64,000 nt of DNA from the NCBI RefSeq assembly GCF_000003815.2, contig NC_049986.1, positions 8,366,556 through 8,430,555 on the forward strand, in the 5' to 3' direction. Shown piece after piece: positions 44,419 to 56,400 of the stretch (the stretch's first letter is position 1; each line of letters starts with the position of its first letter). Source of the DNA: Branchiostoma floridae (lineage: Eukaryota > Chordata > Leptocardii > Amphioxiformes > Branchiostomatidae). Below the pieces are notes generated by a model, which was not told the origin of the DNA, did no database searches, and saw only the letters and a list, made by a program, of their open reading frames with translations. The translations under genes were made by a program, and so were the position numbers.

Positions 44419-47400
44419 ATGTTTCGCCCTGTTTCTTCCTATCGCCCAGCCCGAATACTGCGTACGTTTGTGTCTCTGTTCCCCGAGAGGAAGACGATGT
44501 TGAAGCTGGCGGGTTACGGCGCCCTGGCGGCGGTGCTGTGGCGGTACGGCGGGCTGGGTTGGGCGGGGGTGGTCGGAGGTATCACCGCCGTGTATCTCGC
44601 CACGGGCGGCTGGAAATTTGCTCGGATCGTGGCGCTAACTTTGCCGAGAGATCTTCAGTAAGTTCACAAACATCAAAACTATCTTTTTATGTCTCATTTC
44701 TTACCCTCCCAACCACCAATTTTATTATTTTGTTCACGTAAAAGCGTGTATTGAAAATCAGCAAAAAAATTGTAAATTAAATGTTTTATGATCTTTNNNN
44801 NNNNNNNNNNNNNNNNNNNNNNNNNNNNNNNNNNNNNNNNNNNNNNNNNNNNNNNNNNNNNNNNNNNNNNNNNNNNNNNNNNNNNNNNNNNNNNNNGGCT
44901 ACTTTGGGGAAAGTGGAGATCGCGAACACCGCGGCGCGGTGTGCAAGACTCCAGGGAAGCCGGGGACGTGCAAAAAACCGGAGGAAAAGGTATCTCCACG
45001 GAACGGATACGCAAATACTTTTTAGTCCAATACGTTCCGCCCCGACTAGAAACAAAAACATCCTGTATATTATATTAAAATTAAATAAGTTTTTCGTTTC
45101 TAGTCGCCCCGGCTACTTTGATCGCTGCCTGAACTATAGATAATAAACATACAACCATGTGACATTCTTATGATAGTTTACTCCTTTCATGTTTAGAAAT
45201 AAGTCGTTCCTGATTATGATTGATATTGATTATGCTTATGGAAGCTAATTTGCAGAAGGTTCATGAATATCCGAGTGTCAAAAATCTTTGCATGAACAGT
45301 GATTTTACCGTTGTTGATTTTAGTTAATATCTAATCTACTCCCTGATACCTAACCAGTTCAAACTCTTGGTCACGTTTTTTTTTTTTTGTATTAGGGTTC
45401 ATCCAAGGTTTTCATTAGGATTTTTTCAAGAGCGAGGCTATTGACACACCCAGTGCTAGAAACCACTAAAATGAGGAAATCTTACGATTATATTTGACAA
45501 TCAACACTCTGAAAAATACAAATGGCATCCTGTGTCCATTATCAACCCAAAATACGATCTTTTTCACGTGTTTACGGCACAATTTTAAACATCGGAATCT
45601 GCTATCATATAGGGTGCTAGTTTTACTGTCACCACATGTGATCATGGCAGCCATGTTGGATCGGTTAGGAACACGTTTTCAGCTGTGTTTACCGACGAAT
45701 TCCTGCCGTATTGGAGAATTTTCGGCCTTAAAACTTATATCACTAAGGAAGTGAAGTTATAGTTGTTGTTTTACCTCCATTATTTTTAATGTGAAAGAAA
45801 TATTCTTCCGAGTCGCTGCCGATAGCGCCGGAACCACACGGCCGAAAATTTATGACATGTTTTGTGGTCAGTGTTATTTTTTGTTTATGATGTTAACAGA
45901 AACTTTAAAAGTTGTTTATGTATAAAATATTCTTATATCAAATGGATGTTTAAAAAGGGACAAGAAAAATTGAAAAAAAAAAAAAATTAAAAAAACTCCG
46001 GCGCGGACTCGAACCGGGTCGGAGCTGTTATCAGGAATTCCCGGGTCAACGCTCTATCCACTGTGCTACGCCATACATACACGATGAAGGCTGTATTAAC
46101 AGGTATCCAAATGTAGGGCATAACTTGAATACGTCCGTTCATTCCAAGATTCAAAGATTCCAATGTCTAATCTTCCGAACAATGTCTAATCAACTATTGC
46201 TTGTGTAAAATATTGCCGGAAAGGCATGTTATAAGCTCTGATTGGCTGACTGGCATCTCGGTGTGTCAATAGCCTGTTTGGCTATTGGCACACTGAGTGT
46301 GGCACACTGAGTGTGTCAATAGCCACAGCGTTTTTTCAAAGCATATACGTGTATAGGGGCATCTTAGGGTGACGATGACACATGGCAAGCAGCGCAGACT
46401 TCTCAGTTTTATAGAGAAACCGGTGGACATCCTCCCCCAGAAAATTTGTTCTAGGGTCCAGGATATAACCTTTGGGAAAACTTTCCTGCATTTTGAGGGC
46501 CAAATTTAATGAAATGAAGCCTACATTTTTACCTTCTTACTGTACTTACATAACAACAGAAAAGTCCCTTACTGTGCATGAAACTGAACATAGGGTCCAA
46601 ATTACAGTAAAGGGGATACAAATCACAGTGAGTGTAGGGGATACAAATCACAGTATAGTGCCCCCTATGCTCAACCATGCTGGCTTGAACACTGGATCAT
46701 TTTGAAAGTACTTCAGAATGGTATATATACATAGAAATGTCAGCATTTTTATGCAAGATTTGATTCCATGTCTGTTGATTTTTGTTATTGAGGAAGATAC
46801 AAAAGGTTGAGTCCAAAGGTCAATCTTATACAAAACAGAATACAATGTTAATGTACATGTGCTGCAGGGCTCGAAATTCATTTTTGGGATTAGGTGCACT
46901 GGTGCACCCAGCTTAAAAAATTGGGTGCACTAAAAATTTTTGGGTGCACCACTTAAATTTAAGTAATAACCTAATAATGAAACCTAGTTACAAGCTATCA
47001 AATTCTTAAACAAGTACCATGACAGACATTTCTATCATCTTTCTAACTTAAATGTCAAGAATATGTTGTATACTAGTATACTTTGAAATCTTTACATACA
47101 CAAACCTAAGAATATATTTGGGTGCAACCTGTGCACCCACAGAAAATAATTGGGTGCACAGCTCCAATTTCGAGCCCTGTACTGTAATCAGGTCATGTAC
47201 AATAAGGTCATACTGATAAATCCATATCGTTTCCACAGTGCGCTGACAAGCCTGCTGAAGTTCAAGATGGCAATGAAGAAACATGCGAGGAACAAGACCA
47301 CCATTCCAGACATGTTCAGGGAGACAGTGGCCAGGCATCCCAACAAGGTACAGGGGGAGCCTGTCATATAAATAGAGTAAGGCCCAGAAAAAATATTGTG

Positions 47401-50400
47401 TTTCCTGTCCTGAAAACATTAGGATTGGTAGGTAGGGATTGTTATTTTTTAGTCTAACTTTCTTTTTTTTTAGACTTTGGCCTGAGACTCTAGTGATACA
47501 ACACAGTTTAACAAGGCAAAACTGAAATACATATTAAGGACTTTTAAGTTTTATATTTACAATGTCAAGCTTTAATTTTGTGCATAACTATTACAAATCT
47601 TTGGATACATAAATTTATCCTATGTTTTTTTACTTGAGTAGGAAGGAGGCCGAATAAAAATTCTAACTGAAAACTATGTGACTAGTACACTGCCCACACA
47701 AAAGAAAAAGGCTAAGATAGTCAGCTTTTCTAGGGTAGTTTGGGAAACAGGAAACAGGTTGCAACTTACAGTAACTAAGCTTGTACACCCCCCTCCCCAT
47801 CTCAGTTTTATCAATGATGAAAAAGAAAACATGATGAAGTTTTTACATTCTCCATGTTTCCTCCTTTTTCCAGGTTGCTTTCCTGTACGAAGACCAGGTG
47901 TGGACATTCCAAGAACTGGACGAATATTCCAATGCCGTTGGGAACTACTTCAGCCAGATGGGGTACGGCAGTGGGGACGTCGTGGCCCTGTACATGGAAT
48001 CCAGGCCCGTGTTTGTAGCCATCTGGTTGGGCCTGGCGAAGATTGGGGTCGTAGCTGCCCTGATCAACTTCAACTTGCGAATGGAGTCCTTGGCACACTG
48101 TATCAATGTGTCACAGGCAAAGGCACTCATATTTGGGGCGGAGCTTTTCGAAGGTACGTGTTATACTTATCTCTCAGTGAAATTTACGGTAAAATTTTTA
48201 CATTTGAAAATTTTTTTCTGTTACCTCTGAAATGTGATTTCAGGACTCCTCAAATATGCATCTTTGAAGTATGACAAATGCAGTTCTGAATTGTTTCAGC
48301 TACAAATTGAAAACACCACAAAATCTCCTGAAAATTTCCACAAAACACAATGAAATAACAATTTTGAAGCAAAGACGATTGTATCTATGGATATCAGTCT
48401 CAGAAGAACACTTAGTCAGTGCAGTATGGTTGTCTTGTAAGCAATTTCTCAGTTCTACAACATGTTTGGTTTTTTTGAGAAATCCTAGTATGGGACAGAG
48501 CTGTACAGATCTTATGGCGCCATGATATTTCACCTAAGGCCACAGCAAGTAAATTTTATGGATGACATCCTCAGCAGACTGCAAAAATAGTGAGATAGGG
48601 CAAAAAAAAACAAGATGGGTAAAAAAAACCAAGATGGCTAAATTTTCAAAATAGACACCATAAATGTTGTAAGAAGAGTTAAGGTGACAAAAGATGGTAG
48701 TACTGACGACAAATCATTCATTCCTGTATTAAAGAAGTGAACTAGTGTAGTAAAAAGTAACACTAGTGTGGTAGACTGGTATCACTTACCAAGTTGGCAA
48801 CTTCACTTATGACTTCCATAGTGGTGCCACTTTTCCAACTATCCAGCTGGTTTCACTTCTATAACTACAGTCATGGCTACCTTGCTAATGTTACTTCTAC
48901 AAGTACAATCATTAGGCTCTAGCACAACATACTTTCCCATTAATGTACTTTCTTGTCATGTTGACCATCTCCGAAGAAGAAAAAAATTCTTGTTTTTTTT
49001 TCTGAAATCAGGCAAAAATTAATGAGCGCGCGGATGTCATCCAGAAAATTTACTTGCTGTGGCCTAAATTTTATACCTCACGTTATCGCCTTACCCCCAA
49101 CAGCGGTGGTAAAGTCCCGGTCGCTGCTGAATAAGGACCTCCAGTTGTACTGCCAGGGACGTCCGTCCATGCGCGCCATCGTATCGTACACCGACCTGGA
49201 CCCAGAGGTCGCCAGCGCCCCCAAACTCCCCCCACCAATGGCCATCACAGAAAAAGCTACCTTCAACGGTAAACCATTTGCCTACAGATTATAGTATGTT
49301 TTCAGCTGTCAATGAAGCAGGCAGCTGCTAACTGCCATGTTGGTGTCCGTATTTGCATATCAATGGATTGTATCTCACAGCATTTTTGTGCTTCAATGGC
49401 AGGTTTTTGAGTATTCTTCTGAAATTCTCTCCTTTTGCTGGGGACATTTCATAGTGGTTATTTAAGAGAGGCAGAAAGACTTAAGTTTGGCTATGATCCA
49501 CCAGAAATGCAAATAGGCACACCAATATGGCGACAGACATGGCAAAAACTTCTGAAAATTCTCAGTGGTTTTTGTTTCAGGTCGAAAGACTTATACTAGT
49601 ATTCTTTGTTAAGTTTACAGATATTGAACAGATATTGAACATATGCATGATTGTGTACTATTGGCTTTTAATGATATTTGAATTGCCGATAGATAGACAG
49701 TCGATGAAGATTAGGAAAAAGTACTGGAAAGAAATTCAGTTCTTTTCCATCCATTAGAAGTATCATAAAACACTTTATTTCCACAGACACTCTTCTATAT
49801 ATCTACACCTCCGGCACGACTGGTTTACCCAAAGCGGCGGTCGTGAAAAACAGTCGTTACTTCTACATGGCCAACGCCGTCCACCACTTGTTCGGACTGC
49901 GTAAAGACGACGTGGTGTACTGTACGCTACCGCTGTACCACACGGCGGGCGGGATCCTCGGGGTAGGGCAGGCACTCATCTTCGGGATGACGGTCGCTGT
50001 GAGAAGGAAGTTCTCAGCAAGCAACTTTTGGGATGACTGTGTCAAATATAACTGTACTGTAAGTAGATGGAATGTATTAACCTTTTTGACTTACAATGCA
50101 GGGTTGTAGCCAGCGGCCGTCCTATGACGGAATTTTGCAGCTCGGGACGGAAAATAATTTTGCCCATTCCGTCCTCTGTCGTGGACAAAAGTCGATATGT
50201 AGATATGTAAAAACAACTGTCTCCCTTGTGTGATATTTTACCAAGACAGATGCCGTTGAACAGCTTAGTCTACCAGCGAAATTTACACCTCAAGATGCAG
50301 GAAATAGCATTTCAGAGGGTCTAGATTTCAAAGTTTTCAGGGGGAGCATACCCCAGGACTCCCCTAGGAACGTTGCACCTTGGCGCAACGTCTTGTGCTT

Positions 50401-53400
50401 TGAGCGCTCGTTAGGATTCAAAATCAAGGGCGCGAAAAATGATTTCAGGCTGGCTACAACCCTGTTACAATGTGTACATTGCACATAATATTTAATGATT
50501 CTGATTATAACTTAATATAAGATAACTTTATCTTATAATCAGACACTACAGGGGGTACAGACAGTACAGGGGTACGGACACTGCAGAGGGTACGGATACT
50601 AAAGGAGGTGCAGACACTAAAGGGGGTATGGAGATTGCTGGGGTACGAACAATAAAAGGGGTACAGGTGCAACAAGGGGTACAGGTGCAACAAGGGGTAC
50701 GGATGCTATGGGGGTACAGACACTACTAGGTGGTATAGACTCTACAGTGGGTACATACTCTACAGTACAAAGTTTGGCCCCAGGGGGGGGGGGGGGTTCG
50801 AAATCGACCTTGACCATTGAATATCCCAAGCCTTTTCACCCGGACGGGAGACCTGGCACATTTCCGTCTTGTAATTGGCCAGCAAAAGGGTGTATCACCC
50901 CGTAAGGGGCGGTATAGCCCCATTGTGTGTAGGCATATAGACCGATGATGATGATCATCATGATGAAACCTACCCATTTATTATTGCAATCAAAGCTGAC
51001 AAATATCCGAAAACACACAAGAAACACACGGCAAAGTCCATATTTCCATTTATCATTGAGTAAAAAATCATGGTAAAACAAACATTTATCAATATCAGTT
51101 TTAAAAAGTAAGGCCGAGGAAAAAATGTTGTGTTTTTCTGTTTCAGTCCTCAAAAAATTAGGGACGGTAGGTAGGGATTATCAAAACAAAAAACAATACA
51201 GTTTAAACTTTAACAAAGTAAAAGTGAAATGCATGAGGACACTTGATATATATATTTCTGACGTCAAAATTTTTTGCACAATCGTGACAATGGTTACAAA
51301 TTTGTTGATACATCCTTCATTAGATAGCAGCTTTTTACATGAGTAGAAAGCAGGCTGAATAAAAATGTCCAACACCCCAAAAAAAGTCTAGGGACAGCAG
51401 TTTTTATATGATAGGTAGGGAAACAGAAAACTTTCCTAGGCCTAAAGACTGTTCTTGTTTTGCATTGTTTAACCACTTTTCTTCATGTTTATTTGTGTAC
51501 CAGGTTATCCAGTATATTGGTGAAATCTGCAGATACCTACTGGCGCAGCCTTCGCGCCCTGCGGAGACGCAGCACCGCGTACGCGTGGCCCTGGGGCAGG
51601 GGCTACGGGCGCGCAACTGGGAACACTTCATGGAGAGGTTCGGCATCAAGCAAGTAGCAGAACTGTACGGAGCCACAGAAGGAAACGTAAACATCGCCAA
51701 CGTACCAGGTAAGGCTTCAGGACTAGTATCAGGGTTCTCGCCAGTGCAGTTGAGCATAGGGAGCAACTACACTGAGATTTGTATCCCATATGCTGAGATT
51801 TGTATCCCATATGCTGAGATTTGCATCCCCTATGCTGTGATTTGCATCCCCTATGCTGTGATTTGAGTCCCCTATGCTGTGATTTGAGTCACCTATGCTG
51901 TTATTTGCATCCCCTATGCTGTGATTTGCATCCCCTATGCTGTGATTTGCATCCCCTATGCTGTGATTTGCATCCCCTATGCTGTGATTTGCATCCCCTA
52001 TGCTGTGATTTGCATCCCCTATGCTGTGATTTGAGTCCCCTATGCTGTGATTTGAGTCCCCTATGCTGTGATTTGGGCCAATACACTGTTTAAACCAGCA
52101 TAGCGGCCCGGGGCTTGGCTCTTGTTTTGTAACAAAGGTAAAAAAATGCTTCATTTATCAGATTTAGCCCTCAGAATGCAGGGAATAGTGTTCAAATATC
52201 TAAGGAAGACTTGTTCAAATATCTAATGTTATCAGCTAACTACGATGTAAATGTAATAGAAGAATCTTGTAAGTTCATCTACATGTTGTAAGAACAGGGA
52301 AGAAGTAGCCTGAATAAATTCGCACCCCAAGCGGCCGGCCCTACAATTGCCGCCTCTCGGGGAGGGGGTCATTAACCCCAGCCAGCGAGAAATTGTGTAA
52401 ACACAAGCTAAGGGAAGAAGTATTTAAAATATAAGATATAAGTAGGTCAAAGCATAGCTTACCTATCATTCTCTTTGTATGCCACTTACTGTATTATCCA
52501 TGGGGTATGAATATGCAATAAACTTCATTGTCATCTGTATTGTGGGGAAAGTAGGAGCATGTGATTTTAACTCTGCCATCCTATGTTGCATGGTTAAATG
52601 AACACTTGGAAATAAAATGTGTTACATATCTTCCTATTGCTACCTAGGTATTAATGCTCTATTATCTTTTATTGCAGGGAAAGTTGGAGCGTGTGGTTTT
52701 AACTCTGCCATCCTATGTTGCGTGGTTACATGAACACTTGGAAATAACATGTGCTATATATCTTCCTATTACTACCTAGGTATTAATGATTTATTACCTG
52801 TATTGCAGGTAAAATTGGAGCGTGTGGGTTCAACTCTGCCATCGTGCCCTGGTTCTACCCCATCAGACTGGTGAGGGTGGATGAGGGGACAGGGGAGCTA
52901 CTCAGGGGGCCTGACGGACTCTGTATCCCCGCACAGGCTGGTAGGAAAATCAACACCACGTTTCTTTGGTGCTTTCGGACAGACCATGACAATGTGGTAC
53001 TGCACTCAAGTTTAGTAACTTATTTTAACATACAAAGTACAGACAGACGGTAAAGGTAGTGTTTTAATGCAGTCAGGTACCCAATTTTACACCTGGGTGA
53101 AGTGAGGAAGGGAAGTGCCTTTCCCAAGGGCACAATATCGGGGGCACGGCGGGTATCGAGCTCGAGACCTCTAGGTTTCCGAGCCCAACACTCTACCAGT
53201 CTAGTCACATACAATGGCATGCATCAACACAACATTGTGTATGGAACATGGTCTTTGTACAGATGAGCATGGAATTTTGGATATGTCATGGAAGTACAGG
53301 AATCTAATGAAACTAACAGTCATTGTAATGTATTGTATACACACAATATATTATTCAAAACAATAGATAGCAGGGCTCGAAATAATGGGGTTTTGTGCAC

Positions 53401-56400
53401 CGAGGTGCACCCAAAATTGGAGCTGTGCACCCAATTATTTTCTGTGGGTGCACCCAAGTATTGTCACAGGCTTATGTATGTTGAGATGTCTGTATACTAA
53501 GTAAACAACATATTCTTGACGTCTACTTCCGATTTCTGAAGAGCTCCGTTCAAATTACTAATTTAGTAGGTTTGCAATTAGGTTATTCTGATATTCTACT
53601 TTATTTTATGCGGTGCACCCAAAAATCACCCAATTTTCTAGTTCGGGTGCACCAGTGCACCTATTCCCAAAAATGAATTTCGAGCCCTGGATAGTGTCTG
53701 AGTCCTGATGTTAATCTGTTGCCAATTAGAAAATCTCTCTTTATTTTGCAAATCTCTGAACCGGTCCTGTACCTGAATTTTTTGTACCAGTATCCAGCCC
53801 TACTACATGCCTTTGTTCAAAACTCTCTTCTGTCAGGTAGAGATTTGAAGAGTGCTCTATCATAATGTTCTTCTTTCCTAACCGCAGGTGAATGTGGAGA
53901 GCTTGTAGGGAAGATTATACAGGGGGACCCCATGAGGGAGTATGATGGGTATGCTGACAAGCAGGCTACTAAGAAAAAGATAGCCTATGATGTCTTCAAG
54001 AAAGGAGATATGGCTTTCTTATCAGGTCAGTTTATTTGTTTGATTGATTGTGTTTTTATCTATGAAATACACATACAAATGTATCTTTAGATATTGTATG
54101 CTTGACTAATAATGAAGTTTATTTGCAAGTTTATGCCCAGAGGCTAATTGCAAGTACATGGTAGAAACATAGGGAACATACATTAACATGTGACAATGAG
54201 TGATAAATATTATTGTAAAAAGAGACTTCTCTCATAGTAGTGTTGGCTATTTCTAAACAATGATAGGTAACAATTGTTTATCTTAAGACTTACAGTCATG
54301 TTCTTGGCTAGTATTTTGTTACTGTTTCTTTCTCGTGCAAAGTTTCATGTCAATGTGTAGTTATTGTTGGTAGTGACCTCTAGCAATGCAAGGGAGTACT
54401 ACAGCTGTCAATTTGCATGTTGTCAGTTTGCATGAATGTTACAGACTGAATATCGTCTCTTTTTTCCAAACGTTTGAAAGTTTGTCTTTTATCCAATCTA
54501 TCATTATTAATCCTTGTCTGATTCAACCTATGAAATAATATTTCCTTTGACTTGTATTAATTTTTAGTTTTTATCATTGATATTATTTACAACCACTGTA
54601 AATGCACTGGTATTTATTTTTGCGGTGGCAGGAAAATGGAGTGTTCGCGGTGGTTTGAAGTTCGCGGTAGCACCATCGACTGTAGTGAAAACTATTATGG
54701 AAAAACTTTCGTGGTGGTTTTACATTCGCAGCGCCACCGCCAAAACCGCAAACAATACTCTAGCAATGCAAGGGAGTACTGCAGCTGTTGATTTTCATGT
54801 TGTTGCAGTTTTTGTAACTTTATTTCTAAGTTTCAGACTGAATATTATCTCCTCTTCCGAATAAGAATTGGTGAAAGTTTGTAATTTATCCAAATTACTA
54901 CAACATTATGTCCTTAAATTTGACATACGAAATGAGATTTCTGTTTGCTTTGTAGTTTGCGGAAATTGTTTACGACTTTTCTTGATTTCGCGTTCATTTC
55001 AGGTGACGTCCTGATGATGGACGAACTGGGCTTCCTGTACTTCAGGGACCGGTCGGGCGACACTTTCCGCTGGAAGGGCGAGAACGTGTCCACCATGGAG
55101 GTGGAGGGCGCCGTGAGCAGACTACTGGACCACAGGGACACTGTGGTGTACGGGGTGGAGGTTCCAGGTATGTGTGTGGACAGAGACCTCTAGCAACTGA
55201 ACGATGAACTGCAGTGTTGTTGACTCCAGCGGAGCTCAATTATTAATAGAAAACTCTAGCAACATAAAGAAGAAGTTTTTTTCTTATATCCCAACAAAAA
55301 AGTACATGCTGTACTATGTAATTTTATATGGTACAGCTACAGGGACACATATTGTTTGCTGATATGTGCATTGTGAATAGAGATTCCAAGCAATAAAAGG
55401 AAGTACTGCAGTTTGATTTTCTCAATTGAGAAGAACGCATTGCATACACACTCTGTATATACACCGGATTGATCTATAGTTCAAGCTACTAGAAAAGAAA
55501 GCATCACAGACAGGACTCAGTCAAAAAACATATTTACAAGGATATCTCCTTGATATCATATGTATACTTGTATTTGGTTTCTACATTATAGCATAGCAAA
55601 ACTGTATCTTCATGAATATGTGTACAGTAGACTGTTCGTAAATTTTCTCCAAACTGCTTGTAGGCCTGGAGGGTCGAGCAGGCATGGCAGCTGTAGCAGA
55701 CCAGAACAACTCCCTAGACCTGAAGAAGCTGGCCAGCAGTTTGAAGCAGGCCCTGCCTGGGTATGCCATCCCCATGTTCCTCAGACTCACCAAGAATGTG
55801 GACACTACAGGTGAGAATTTATTTCATAACTTGAAAATTTATATTCATATAACCCCTAGGCCATGTTGATTTGAGTAAACTATATGGATGACATCCTCTG
55901 GGAACCCAAAAACTGGTGCGAGTGTGCGAATAAGAAAAGTTTGCCACAAAAAAAGCTGCCTTCTTTATGAAATCTAAGGAAGGTTGAACTGTGACTGAAC
56001 ACAGAGTATATATGGTATCATACTGAACAATACATTTTTTATTTTTGTTCACATCTTCTTCTTTGACTTCGACTTTGGCATTCTATGACATTAACAGCTG
56101 TTTTTGATATTTTTTGCAAGATACAGCATAACGGTATATTTGCTCATTTTATAGCAGCTTTGTATGATTTACAGTATGGTCGAAATATTTTTATCTATTT
56201 TTGGAAATGACTGAAAATGATGCTAGTGGGGATGTCATCCATGTATTCAAGTCAACATGGCCTTATTTCCAACACAAAAATTGGACTACTGGCAACCTTA
56301 ATTTTTATCTGTTTAACTCCAGTCTTTGTAGTTTTTGTCTAGCATATGATACATCACTCACTGAGTCACATGTTCTATATGTATAACATGACATCACAGG

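Noticed and set aside
44897-45143. Arg-rich open frame after the N gap
   Set aside because: It borders an assembly gap, has no splice sites and no motif.
51729-52154. ORFs of 60-141 codons on both strands over the 21-bp minisatellite
   Set aside because: Pure tandem-repeat translation with no unique sequence; it lies in an SLC27A intron.
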